A stretch of 19,975 bases of DNA from JBNKDD01 sp050288085 (GCA_050288085.1 JBNKDD010000084.1:1-19975), one strand, 5' to 3'; positions 7,008 to 14,909 are shown, counted from the stretch's first letter. Translations and numbers: made by a program. Notes: generated by a model from the sequence alone, not told the origin.

Positions 7008-7847
7008 TTGTTATCCGTGATTGAAAAAGGGACTATCTCCCGGCCATACACCGTCATCACCCGCCAGGGCGCAAAACAGGTTGATGGAGCAGTCATTAAC
7101 GAGCGGCTGGCCTGCATCTACGTCAACGGGAAAGAACTCGCCACAATGATGTGTACCCCCTGCCTGCTTGAAGCGTTAGCACTGGGCTTCCTGGCAAACG
7201 AAGGGATCATCCAATCGCCGGATGATGTCGCCGCCATCGAAGTCCGGCCCAATCAGACTTGCGTTGACGTATGGCTGAATCATACCGATTTTGAGCTGCC
7301 GCGCCGCATGATCAGAACGTCAGGCTGCGGGGGTGGGGTTACCTTTGACGACCTGTCGAAGAAGATGCCCCCACTCAAATCGAGCCGTCAGGCCACACCG
7401 GAACAGATCTGGTCACTGATGGACGACCTCCAGCAATCCGCCCATCTCTACAGCCAGGCTCGCGGAGTTCATACCTCTGCCTTCAGCGATGGCGAGAGCC
7501 TGCTGCTGGTTGCCGAGGATGTAGGCCGTCACAACACCCTCGACAAACTGAGAGGATTGTCATTACAAAAGGGCATCGACACAAAAGGTGGTATCATTTT
7601 GACCACCGGGCGCATCAGTTCCGAGATGATCGCAAAAGCCCGCCGGATGGAAGTCCCGATACTCTGTTCACGTACATCACCAACCAGCCTGTCTGTCAGT
7701 TTAGCCGAAGAGTGGAACCTGACCCTGATCGGATATGTCCGGCGTAACAGCATGAACCTATACACCCATCCCGAACGTGTATTACAGCAAGCAGCCGAGG
7801 CCACCCACAACAATGGCCGCCAGAGTCTAAAACTTGACCAACCATAA
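7008..7847 (+). CDS. fdhD: FdhD-family sulfurtransferase for formate dehydrogenase activation
   Basis: FdhD proteins pass sulfur from a cysteine desulfurase to the molybdenum cofactor of formate dehydrogenase. This 279-aa protein has the family core: ALALGFLANEGII (~56-68), VHTSAF, VAEDVGRHNTLDKLRG (~168-183), LTTGRISSEMIAKARR and SRTSPTSLSVSLAEEWNLTLIGYVR. Where E. coli FdhD has a CxxC pair, this one reads SGCGGGVTF (C107 then G110), so the second Cys is missing. A separate CTPC occurs at 49-52. The start is uncertain: TTG 7008 or GTG 7017, neither with a strong ribosome site; a stop at 6999 sets the upstream limit. An extended -10 promoter lies upstream. The next gene follows after 21 bp. 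No formate dehydrogenase gene is in the window. Confidence 0.9.
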   Translation: MLSVIEKGTISRPYTVITRQGAKQVDGAVINERLACIYVNGKELATMMCTPCLLEALALGFLANEGIIQSPDDVAAIEVRPNQTCVDVWLNHTDFELPRRMIRTSGCGGGVTFDDLSKKMPPLKSSRQATPEQIWSLMDDLQQSAHLYSQARGVHTSAFSDGESLLLVAEDVGRHNTLDKLRGLSLQKGIDTKGGIILTTGRISSEMIAKARRMEVPILCSRTSPTSLSVSLAEEWNLTLIGYVRRNSMNLYTHPERVLQQAAEATHNNGRQSLKLDQP

Positions 7848-7868
7848 CAAACGGGGAAGAATTGGGCC

Positions 7869-8429
7869 ATGACCAAAGTAAATGATTATTTATGGCACTT
7901 ACCACATACACCGGCAATGGACGATCCACCGGATGTGATCGCCCTACAACAGAGCTTCAACCTGCCCCTCACCGATGCACTCGAAAACCCCCTGGCTGAA
8001 CTGGGCTACGAACTCCGGATCAGTGATATTGCTGTCCACCTTGATACCAAGCCGGAGGCCGGAAGGCGCAATACCTACCGGGCCAACATTCGTTTCATCC
8101 ACTATCTCCAACCGGATGTAATCGCCCGGATACACATTGAGCATACCGAGTGGGCCAGTTTCTTGCTGAGCAGCGACAACCACACCTTCTTTATCAACCT
8201 GGATCGGTTTAAGGTCGCAGATACCTATACCCAGGTAGCGATCCCGGCCTGGCCGGGGCGTCTGCACACCCGGCTTTCCAACCTGCCTGGTGATGCCCTG
8301 CACCACGATGGAGAAGACCAGCTCTGGCAATTTTCTTCCGCCGCAGAACTGGAGCAGCTAACCGAACTGTTCCTGGATAAATTCACCCGGTTGGGCAAAC
8401 CCTGGCTGGAAGACTACTCGACCTTCTAA
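7869..8429 (+). CDS. Hypothetical protein, 186 aa
   Basis: I do not recognise this family. It is a soluble, acidic protein with no signal peptide or membrane segment, alternating beta-like stretches (RANIRFIHYLQPDVIARIHI; NHTFFINLDRFKV) and a C-terminal helix ending LFLDKFTRLGKPWLEDYSTF. A good ribosome site (GGGGAAGA, 8 bases before the ATG) and regular codon use show it is a real gene. It starts 21 bp after fdhD on the same strand, so it is probably cotranscribed, but neighbourhood alone does not assign a function. An RlmI-type methyltransferase follows. Confidence 0.75.
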   Translation: MTKVNDYLWHLPHTPAMDDPPDVIALQQSFNLPLTDALENPLAELGYELRISDIAVHLDTKPEAGRRNTYRANIRFIHYLQPDVIARIHIEHTEWASFLLSSDNHTFFINLDRFKVADTYTQVAIPAWPGRLHTRLSNLPGDALHHDGEDQLWQFSSAAELEQLTELFLDKFTRLGKPWLEDYSTF

Positions 8430-8435
8430 GCACTG

Positions 8436-8464
8436 GGGGCGGATGGCTGTTTGTTGTTCGCCCC
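8436..8464 (+). other. Small GC-rich hairpin between the hypothetical gene and the methyltransferase gene
   Basis: GGGGCGGA (8436-8443) pairs with TTCGCCCC (8457-8464), one G-T pair, around a 13-nt loop. No T-run follows, so it is not a convincing terminator. It may attenuate readthrough or stabilise the upstream transcript. Confidence 0.3.
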
Positions 8465-8501
8465 ACCATGTCCCAAATAATTGAATGAAAAGAGACACCT
8501 A

Positions 8502-9692
8502 TTGAATACCATCACCCTGAAACAAGGGCGTGAAAAATCGCTCTTGAATTATCACCCCTGGATATTCTCCGGCGGCATTGCCCACGCAGATGGCGACCCC
8601 GGCGAAATCGTCGACATCCGTGACCACCAGGGCAATTTTATAGCGCGGGGTTACTACAACCCGCACTCCCAGATTCGCGTTCGCGCCCTGACCTGGGATG
8701 AATCCGAATCGATCAACGCGGATTGGTGGCGCACCCGGTTAAACCAGGCCATCGAAGCACGGGCAGTGCTGGCAAACCGCCAGGACCTCGACACTTATCG
8801 ACTGGTCAACGCCGAAAGTGACGGCCTCCCCGGCTTGATCGTTGACCGCTATGGCGATTATCTCGTCATCCAGGCCCTGACCCTGGGAATTGACACCATC
8901 AAGGAGACTCTGGCCGAACTGCTCGTCGATCTCCTCAAGCCTACCGGGATTATCGAGCGCAGCGACACTGACGCCCGGAGTAAAGAAGGACTAAACGACT
9001 CGGTTGGCCTGTTGTGGGGCAGCACCCCGCCAACCCCATTGACCATCACCGAGCACGGAGTCCGTCTCCTGGTTGATCTGTTCACCGGACACAAGACCGG
9101 ATTCTATCTTGACCAGCGCGACAGCCGTCACTGGATGTTGACCGCTCCCGAAGTAGCCGGACGCGAAGTCCTGAATGCATTTTCCTTTACTGGGGGATTT
9201 GGGGTCTGTGCTGCTCTGAATGGAGCCAGCCAGATAACCAACATCGATACCTCACAGCCAGCATTGGATATGGCCGCCCAGGCAATGACACTCAACGGCT
9301 TAGAAGCAGCAGATGCCGAACACATCAACGCCGATGTTTTCCAGCAGTTGCGAACCTACCGCGATTCGAGGCGCAGCTTCGACCTGATCATTCTCGACCC
9401 GCCCAAATTTGCCCATAACGCCCGCCAGATTGAACAGGCTTCGCGGGGCTACAAGGACATCAATCTGTTGGCCTTTAAGCTTCTCCGACCGGGCGGCTTG
9501 CTGATGACTTTCTCATGTTCCGGTCACATTGGCCCGGATTTATTCCAGAAGATCGTATTTGGAGCCAGCATCGATGCCGGGCGGCAGGCACAAATTATCC
9601 GGTGGTTGGCCCAACCTGCCGACCACCCGGTGGGTTTAACATTTCCTGAAGGACGTTACTTGAAGGGCTTAATCTGTCGAGTGATGGACTAA
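8502..9692 (+). CDS. Class I SAM-dependent rRNA methyltransferase, RlmI-like (PUA + Rossmann fold)
   Basis: Probable 23S rRNA cytosine-5 methyltransferase of the RlmI (YccW) type; E. coli RlmI modifies C1962. An N-terminal PUA domain (LKQGREKSLLNYHPWIFSGG) is followed by an EEHD-like linker (ESDGLPGLIVDRYGDYLVIQ), then the methyltransferase: LNAFSFTGGFGVCAALNGA for SAM binding, LIILDPPKFA as motif IV, and MTFSCSGHIG carrying the likely catalytic Cys. From TTG 8502 the protein is 396 aa, the size of RlmI; TTG 8481 would add seven residues. AAAAGAGA upstream of 8502 is a weak ribosome site, so the start is uncertain. The gene ends at a palindromic terminator facing secF. The exact target nucleotide is inferred from the family. 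Confidence 0.9.
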   Translation: MNTITLKQGREKSLLNYHPWIFSGGIAHADGDPGEIVDIRDHQGNFIARGYYNPHSQIRVRALTWDESESINADWWRTRLNQAIEARAVLANRQDLDTYRLVNAESDGLPGLIVDRYGDYLVIQALTLGIDTIKETLAELLVDLLKPTGIIERSDTDARSKEGLNDSVGLLWGSTPPTPLTITEHGVRLLVDLFTGHKTGFYLDQRDSRHWMLTAPEVAGREVLNAFSFTGGFGVCAALNGASQITNIDTSQPALDMAAQAMTLNGLEAADAEHINADVFQQLRTYRDSRRSFDLIILDPPKFAHNARQIEQASRGYKDINLLAFKLLRPGGLLMTFSCSGHIGPDLFQKIVFGASIDAGRQAQIIRWLAQPADHPVGLTFPEGRYLKGLICRVMD

Positions 9693-9695
9693 ACG

Positions 9696-9725
9696 CAAAG
9701 GGACACGGCATGCCGTGTCCCTTTG
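9696..9725. terminator. Bidirectional palindromic terminator between rlmI-like gene and secF
   Basis: A perfect 30-bp palindrome; the left half is CAAAGGGACACGGCA and the right half its exact complement. As RNA it would give a stem of about 13 bp with a tiny loop on either strand. It lies 4 bp after the plus-strand TAA and 24 bp before the minus-strand secF stop, so it can serve both convergent units. Flanking T content is modest (CTTTGTT on plus, CTTTGCGTTT on minus). Confidence 0.75.
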
Positions 9726-9748
9726 TTCATCTGATATATGGTACTGCG

Positions 9749-10681
9749 TTACGCTGCTGCACGCTTGGTAAAAGGCAGTTCGCCCTTTTCCCAGGCCACC
9801 AGCAGGGGAACAGCCGTAAAGATTGAGGAGTAAGTTCCGCTCAACAGGCCGATCAGCAGAATTGCGATGAACTGCTTGATCGTCGCGCCACCGAACAACA
9901 GGATGGCAACCATGATGAAGATGGCGTTTAGCTGAGTTGCCAGTGACCGGTGGATAGTCTCCAGGATCGAACGGTTAACTACCGTATCATATGGCTCGTA
10001 GCGATACTTGGGCAGATTCTCACGGATGCGGTCAAACACCACGATACTGTCCTGCACGGAGAAACCGACCACCGTTAGCATCGCCGTTAGGAACAGGGCA
10101 TCCACTTCCCAACCGAGGAAGATACCCAGGGCAGCCATAACCCCCATTGTGACCAGCACGTCATGGATCATCGCCAGGATAGCGCAGGCTCCGTAGCGCA
10201 CCGCATTAGGTACTCGCCGGAATGCAAACCAGATAAAGCCCATGATGATAATGGCTGCTGCGATGACGGCCAGTATCGCCGCTGTCGTGACCTCACCACC
10301 GATCGATGGGTCGACCACGTCAAAGGTAGATTGATTGGCATCTATCGGGGCAACCTGATCTTCAAGTGCCTGCCGGAGCGCACTTTGCTCCTCCGGGGCA
10401 AAGTCCCCGGCGCGAATCTGCCAGCGATGATCAGCCTTATCCCCTAACTGCTGGATAACCGGATCATCCTGCCCAAAGTCCTCATAGACAGCGCGGATTC
10501 CGTCTTCGGTGGCCTCATCCTCAAACTTGACCAGAAACAAGCTTCCGCCTTTGAAGTCAATGCTAAGGCGAACCGGGCTGCCAAACATGACGGTGGAATA
10601 GATCATGGCAGCGATCCCCGGCACAATCACAAAGGCCGAGATTAAAAAGTATAGGCGGCGTCGATCAACAAAATTAAACAC
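9749..10681 (-). CDS. secF: Protein translocase subunit SecF
   Basis: Membrane partner of SecD; together they use the proton gradient to help pull proteins through SecYEG. The 310-aa protein begins MFNFVDRRRLYFLISAFVIV (TM1), followed by a periplasmic P4-type domain with SIDFKGGSLFLVKF, then a run of five TM segments holding the conserved VGFSVQDSIVVFDRIREN. The GTG at 10679-10681 is chosen because GGGAGG lies 8 bases upstream and the product starts like other SecF proteins; a second GTG at 10687 is only 2 bases from that site. It overlaps the end of secD by 8 bp, so translation is probably coupled. A palindromic terminator follows. Confidence 0.96.
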   Translation of the reverse strand: MFNFVDRRRLYFLISAFVIVPGIAAMIYSTVMFGSPVRLSIDFKGGSLFLVKFEDEATEDGIRAVYEDFGQDDPVIQQLGDKADHRWQIRAGDFAPEEQSALRQALEDQVAPIDANQSTFDVVDPSIGGEVTTAAILAVIAAAIIIMGFIWFAFRRVPNAVRYGACAILAMIHDVLVTMGVMAALGIFLGWEVDALFLTAMLTVVGFSVQDSIVVFDRIRENLPKYRYEPYDTVVNRSILETIHRSLATQLNAIFIMVAILLFGGATIKQFIAILLIGLLSGTYSSIFTAVPLLVAWEKGELPFTKRAAA

Positions 10682-12131
10682 GGTCACTACCTCCCTGCAA
10701 ACCCAGCAGCCAGCGGCGACCGGACAGCGCCTGTTCCTGGAAGGGCATTAAGATAAAGTGCAAAAACGTACGGGTCACAATCACAGCGGTAAACAGGTTC
10801 ACGACCAGGCCGAGACCCAGTGTCACCGCAAACCCACGTACCGCACCGGCTCCGAAGCTGGTTCCGAATGACCACAGCACGATACAGATAATGATGGTGG
10901 ACAGGTTCGAGTCACGGATGGATGCCCAGGCCCGGTCAAACCCGGCCTCGACCGCTTTGCTCACCCGCTTCCCGGCACGCAGTTCTTCCTTCATCCGTTC
11001 AAAGATCAGGATATTACCGTCTACCGCCGTACCCACCGAAATCAGGAAGCCCGTAATGGCAGGCAGCGTCATCGTGACCGGAACCAGTTTGTAGATCGCC
11101 AGGTTGATCGCAGCAAACAGGAGCAGCGCCAGTGCCGCCGATATACCGGGGATCCGGTAGTAAATCAGCATAAACAGGATCACTACCGCGATACCGATGA
11201 TCCCGGCCCGGATACTTTGTTCAACCGAAATCTGACCAAGCGTTGGCCCGACCGTGCTGGTTGAATCCACCCGGAGCGGGATGGGCAGCGAACCGTAGCG
11301 AAGCTGGGTCGCTAATCGACCGGCTGACTCTGTATCAAATTCTCCGGTGATGGTTCCCCGTCCCCCCGTAATCGGGCTGTTGATTCTTGGGGATGAGATT
11401 ACCACCCCGTCCAACACAATACCCAGGATCTCGTTCTGGTGGGCGGTGGTATAGTCGCCAAATTCCTTGGAACCGGCAGTCGTAAGCGTGAATTCAACCG
11501 CGGGCTGGCCGAGTTCATCGACGCCGATGTCGGCGGTTTGGATAATATCGCCGGTCATCACCGTTTCGTATACTTCACCTTCCACATCTTCTTTAGTCAG
11601 ACCGGCATGTTCCAACCCTAATGTGGTATTGATCGGAACACCAGCGGGGAAGTACGCGGCACCAAAATCGACGAACTCGAGCTGGGCGGTTTCTTTAATC
11701 AGCGCCACAGCATTTTCCGGGTCTTCGTATCCGGGCAGTTCAATGATCAGGCGGCGTTCCCCCTGCAATTGAACCACCGGTTCCAACGCACCCAGGCTGT
11801 CAATCCGGTCCTCAACGATCCGGCGAACCTCGTCCATCGAGCCAGCTCTTAGCTCCTCATCAGGAGGAATGTCAGCTTCAAGCAGCACCTTTAGACCACC
11901 GGCCAGATCAAGACCCTGGCGGATGGCGATTTCTCTATTGACCTCGAATTCGCCATCGTCATTGGAATCTATGTGGATGCCAGGATTATTCGGCAAACTC
12001 GCCCAGATCGAAAAAGCTGCGAGCAGGGCAATCAACAATAACCAGGTGACATTCTTGTCTGGGCGCAGAACGATCAACAGTCCTAGCACAAAGACACTGA
12101 CACCTATCCAGATAATTAGAAATATTGGCAC
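10674..12131 (-). CDS. secD: Protein translocase subunit SecD
   Basis: RND-type membrane protein of the Sec accessory complex. The 485 aa comprise an N-terminal anchor (residues ~1-50, two hydrophobic stretches), an outer domain starting REIAIRQGLDLAGGLKVLLE, the P1 head region (EDRIDSLGALEPVVQLQGER...IIELPG), and five C-terminal TM segments with conserved TLPAITGFLISVGTAVDGNI and LIFERMKEELRAGK. This is near the short end of the SecD range. The start is GTG at 12131, with GAGGAG 6-7 bases upstream. secF follows with overlap. No yajC is adjacent; upstream is a divergent TetR operon. A good promoter lies about 40 bp upstream. Confidence 0.96.
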   Translation of the reverse strand: MPIFLIIWIGVSVFVLGLLIVLRPDKNVTWLLLIALLAAFSIWASLPNNPGIHIDSNDDGEFEVNREIAIRQGLDLAGGLKVLLEADIPPDEELRAGSMDEVRRIVEDRIDSLGALEPVVQLQGERRLIIELPGYEDPENAVALIKETAQLEFVDFGAAYFPAGVPINTTLGLEHAGLTKEDVEGEVYETVMTGDIIQTADIGVDELGQPAVEFTLTTAGSKEFGDYTTAHQNEILGIVLDGVVISSPRINSPITGGRGTITGEFDTESAGRLATQLRYGSLPIPLRVDSTSTVGPTLGQISVEQSIRAGIIGIAVVILFMLIYYRIPGISAALALLLFAAINLAIYKLVPVTMTLPAITGFLISVGTAVDGNILIFERMKEELRAGKRVSKAVEAGFDRAWASIRDSNLSTIIICIVLWSFGTSFGAGAVRGFAVTLGLGLVVNLFTAVIVTRTFLHFILMPFQEQALSGRRWLLGLQGGSDRV

Positions 12132-12170
12132 AAAAAATCTCCTCAGGATGGATGTGCGGTAGCGGGCGGA

Positions 12171-12199
12171 ATCTTAACGCTACGCAAAGGGACTGTCAA
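12171..12199 (-). promoter_or_regulatory. Predicted promoter for secDF
   Basis: Minus-strand TTGACA (12194-12199, perfect -35), 17-bp spacer, TAAGAT (12171-12176, 4/6). It is 40 bp from the secD GTG and divergent from the TetR promoter, whose -35 begins only 20 bp away, so the two could influence each other. Confidence 0.55.
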
Positions 12200-12218
12200 C
12201 ATAAACAAGGTTTATCTC

Positions 12219-12247
12219 TTGACAACGTTTGTTTTCGGATCGATAAT
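12219..12247 (+). promoter_or_regulatory. Near-consensus promoter of the TetR-ABC exporter operon
   Basis: TTGACA (12219-12224), 17-bp spacer, GATAAT (12242-12247, 5/6). Among the strongest promoter matches in the window. Its -10 runs into the palindrome at 12245-12274, so a bound repressor would block polymerase. Confidence 0.75.
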
Positions 12248-12274
12248 GTATGTTAGTGATCACTAACATACATT
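12245..12274. promoter_or_regulatory. 30-bp perfect palindromic operator, probable TetR binding site
   Basis: The left half AATGTATGTTAGTGA is followed by its exact reverse complement, centred at 12259/12260. It starts inside the -10 element and ends 11 bp before the TetR ATG, just ahead of the GGGGA ribosome site. The placement is typical of an autorepressing TetR regulator, and the full symmetry suits binding of one or two dimers. That the TetR encoded here binds it is inferred. Confidence 0.8.
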
Positions 12275-12285
12275 GGGGATAAACC

Positions 12286-12888
12286 ATGACACAACCTGAC
12301 CAGGACGAAAAGAAAGATACACGAACCTGTATCCTCGAAGCAGCGGCAGACATCTTTGCCAGCGAGGGATATGCCCGTGCCACCACCCGGCAGATTGCGG
12401 CGGAATCAGGCTTAACCGAGATGACCCTGTTCCGGTATTTTGGCAGCAAACAGAATTTATTTGCCGCCGTACTTGAACAATATGCCATCCGCCCCAGCTC
12501 TGATACGCTGACAGACAAGAATCTAAGTGGGAATTACGCGGAGGATATGCTGTTCATGGGGCGTCATATCATGCAAATCTTTCTTGAACGGCGCGAAGCC
12601 ATGAAGATAATGCTGTGTGAATCGACTCATTTCCCTGAACTTCAGGAAACACTGGGGCAGGCCCCCCGCCAGATTCGCAACATGATCGCCTCTTACCTGC
12701 GCCGCCGCATTGAGGCAGGCGATGTCAAGCCCCGTAACCCCGATATGATGGCCCAGGCGTTTCTCAGCTTCTTTTTCTCGTACACCATGGCTATTGGTTT
12801 CTTTGATCAGGCCATGTCACTGGATAGCCCCGATGAAGAGCTTTTGACGGAATTTGTAGACTTATTTGTCCAGGGAACTCGAACGTAA
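12286..12888 (+). CDS. TetR/AcrR-family transcriptional regulator of the ABC exporter operon
   Basis: DNA-binding repressor of 200 aa. The N-terminal helix-turn-helix is typical: ILEAAADIFASEGYARATTR, then QIAAESGLTEMTLFRYFGSK (~37-56). The C-terminal ligand domain is variable and does not show which compound it senses. GGGGA lies 6 bases before the ATG, which directly follows the 30-bp palindrome, so autoregulation is likely. The gene is first of a four-gene run with an ABC ATPase 11 bp downstream and two ABC-2 permeases, an arrangement common for drug or toxic-lipid efflux. Ligand unknown. Confidence 0.93.
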   Translation: MTQPDQDEKKDTRTCILEAAADIFASEGYARATTRQIAAESGLTEMTLFRYFGSKQNLFAAVLEQYAIRPSSDTLTDKNLSGNYAEDMLFMGRHIMQIFLERREAMKIMLCESTHFPELQETLGQAPRQIRNMIASYLRRRIEAGDVKPRNPDMMAQAFLSFFFSYTMAIGFFDQAMSLDSPDEELLTEFVDLFVQGTRT

Positions 12889-12899
12889 AAGGAATCACG

Positions 12900-13841
12900 A
12901 TGAAGGATAACAACACAGCGGTGACACTCGACAACGTCACCCGGAAATTCAAGAAACATCTGGCTGTAGACGCCCTGTCAATTAGTGTCAATAAGGGGGA
13001 GATATTCGGTTTACTGGGGCCAAATGGGGCAGGGAAGACCACCACCATCAATATGATCATCGGCATCCTGCGCCGCGATGAGGGTCAGATCAACGTACTG
13101 GGTTTCGACCCCGAAAAAGACCCGCAGGAAGTCCGCCGCCGGATCGGATTGGTTCCCCAACACACCAATGTGTATGGCGACCTGAGCGCCGGTGATAATC
13201 TGTGGCATCATGCCGCATTGTATTGTGATGATCTATCGGATGTTGGAAAACGGATCGAGAGTCTGCTGCACCTGATGAGCCTCTGGGATCGCCGCAATGA
13301 CCCGGTGCGCACCTTCTCCGGCGGCATGAAGCGCCGTCTGGTGCTGGCCCGCGCCCTGCTCCACGACCCGGATGTGATCTTCTTTGACGAGCCAACCCTC
13401 GGTGTGGATGTCCAGGGTAAGCACGTTCTGTGGGATCACATCAAAGCGCAGCAGGCGGAAGGTAAAACTTTCATTATCTCGACCAACGATATGGGCGAAG
13501 CCGACACTCTCTGTGACCGGCTCGTGATCATCGACCACGGCCAGACGATTGCCATCGACACACCCGAAAACCTGAAGGCCGCCCTGGGACGTGACATTGT
13601 CACACTGCACACTACCCCCCAGATCACCGAACCGGATCAGCTATTTGCCGGGCTGCATATCCACGTTGCAACCTCACCCGAACCGCACCTGCTCCGCCTT
13701 GAAGTTCCAAACGCCGACCACATAGCAGGCGATCTGGTGAATCGCGTCACGGCAGCTCACACCCTGGAGTCGATCCACATTGCCCGGCCCACCCTTGATG
13801 ATGTATTCCTTCATCACACAGGCCGCGGCCTCCGGGAGTAA
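12900..13841 (+). CDS. ABC-2 exporter ATP-binding protein (DrrA-like)
   Basis: Nucleotide-binding subunit of an ABC exporter, 313 aa. Motifs: Walker A LLGPNGAGKTTT (38-49), Q-loop Gln87 (LVPQHTN), signature FSGGMKRRLVLARAL (139-153), and Walker B with catalytic Glu as VIFFDEPTLGVD (159-170). The switch-loop position that is usually His (STHxMEEA) is Asn196 here (STNDMGEAD). A C-terminal ~80-residue domain, as in DrrA-type ATPases, ends IARPTLDDVFLHHTGRGL. AGGA precedes the ATG. It lies 11 bp after the TetR gene and 4 bp before the first permease, so the set is one operon. It probably works with both permeases as a heterodimeric channel. Substrate unknown; efflux of a toxic compound is inferred from the TetR. 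Confidence 0.95.
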   Translation: MKDNNTAVTLDNVTRKFKKHLAVDALSISVNKGEIFGLLGPNGAGKTTTINMIIGILRRDEGQINVLGFDPEKDPQEVRRRIGLVPQHTNVYGDLSAGDNLWHHAALYCDDLSDVGKRIESLLHLMSLWDRRNDPVRTFSGGMKRRLVLARALLHDPDVIFFDEPTLGVDVQGKHVLWDHIKAQQAEGKTFIISTNDMGEADTLCDRLVIIDHGQTIAIDTPENLKAALGRDIVTLHTTPQITEPDQLFAGLHIHVATSPEPHLLRLEVPNADHIAGDLVNRVTAAHTLESIHIARPTLDDVFLHHTGRGLRE

Positions 13842-13845
13842 GATC

Positions 13846-14904
13846 ATGAAACGCTTGAATCTGCTTCTGCTCAGTGAATTGAAACAAACTCTCATGTCGA
13901 TCCCGGTGCACCTGATCGCGATCTTCCAACCCGCGCTGATGTTCTATTTAATGAGCGCCGTGCTGGTCTTTCCGACCTTTGATATGAATATCGTCATTTC
14001 GGATCCAACCGCAGGCCAGGCACTTCTATCAGCGATGACGGAGGTGAGATCACCCGACCGGCCATACATCAACCCGGTTCTACTGGATAGTATGGATATG
14101 GAGTCACGTGCACAGATCATCACAATTGAGACAGACGACGAGCAGCCGACCGCCACCCAACATTTTAACCTGATCGACAGCAACATGGTGAAGAACTACC
14201 GTGACCGCCTGACTGCCTCCGCGCTGGTCCTATGGGATCAAGAATTAGGAGATCAGGCCGTCACTATCATCGAACATCCCTGGCTGCCGGAGGAAACCAC
14301 CTACGATGTCTTCTTTGGGATGGCGATGCTGCCTTTAACCGTCTTCCTGGCGGCAGTGATGACCGGTGCATATGCCACCGCGCAGGACTATGAGAACGAC
14401 ACCATCCGTGAATACCAGTTGTCACCAGTCAGGGTTGGGCTGATCCTCGCCGCCCGCCTGATCCGGCTGATCATCATCGGGTTGATCTCTGGCTTGATCC
14501 TGCTGGCCGTGCTCAAGCTGATCACCGGTAAAGGGCCTGATTCTGTCCTGGCGATGCTGGCGATCCTGCTGCCTATCGCCATCGTTGGTGGGAGCCTGGG
14601 TATAACAGTTGGGCTGCTACTCAAAAAGACCCTACCCGCTTTCGTAATCGGATTAACCTCGTCTTTCGCCACCTGGATACTGGGCGGAGCGTTCGGATTG
14701 CCCGCCGGTTTTGGGCTCGGATACCGGATCGTAAGTCGGTTCATGCCTAACACCTATGCCGTTGAACTGCTGTTTGCCCAATTTTATGGAGTACCGATTG
14801 GATCGCCACCGGTTTCGATTCTGATCCTGGCAGCATTCAGCATCATTATGTTGCTGGTTGTGCACCGCGTATACCGGCTGAGAATCGCAGCGGTGCAGGG
14901 GTGA
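13846..14904 (+). CDS. ABC-2 type transporter permease, first subunit
   Basis: Membrane subunit of the exporter, 352 aa. One TM segment near residues 20-43 (VHLIAIFQPALMFYLMSAVL) is followed by an outer domain of about 120 residues, then five TM segments from ~166 to the end, the typical ABC-2 layout. A cytoplasmic coupling stretch between TM2 and TM3 reads DYENDTIREYQLSPVR. The ATG at 13846 is chosen for GGGAG 7 bases upstream; the open frame continues into the ATPase gene up to 13780 but has no support there. It lies 4 bp after the ATPase stop and overlaps or abuts the second permease gene. Confidence 0.92.
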   Translation: MKRLNLLLLSELKQTLMSIPVHLIAIFQPALMFYLMSAVLVFPTFDMNIVISDPTAGQALLSAMTEVRSPDRPYINPVLLDSMDMESRAQIITIETDDEQPTATQHFNLIDSNMVKNYRDRLTASALVLWDQELGDQAVTIIEHPWLPEETTYDVFFGMAMLPLTVFLAAVMTGAYATAQDYENDTIREYQLSPVRVGLILAARLIRLIIIGLISGLILLAVLKLITGKGPDSVLAMLAILLPIAIVGGSLGITVGLLLKKTLPAFVIGLTSSFATWILGGAFGLPAGFGLGYRIVSRFMPNTYAVELLFAQFYGVPIGSPPVSILILAAFSIIMLLVVHRVYRLRIAAVQG

Positions 14905-14909
14905 AAACA

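Noticed and set aside
6893..7117. N-terminal extension of the amidase to the first Met of the open frame
   Set aside because: It would overlap the divergent fdhD gene and both promoters, and no amidase residues lie in it; GTG 6892 has a ribosome site.
8436..8464. Intrinsic terminator between the hypothetical gene and the methyltransferase gene
   Set aside because: Stem is only 8 bp with a 13-nt loop and no T-run; kept only as a weak hairpin.
13780..13845. Upstream extension of the first permease into the ATPase gene
   Set aside because: ATG 13846 has a good ribosome site and a typical N-terminus; the extension has no similarity to permeases.
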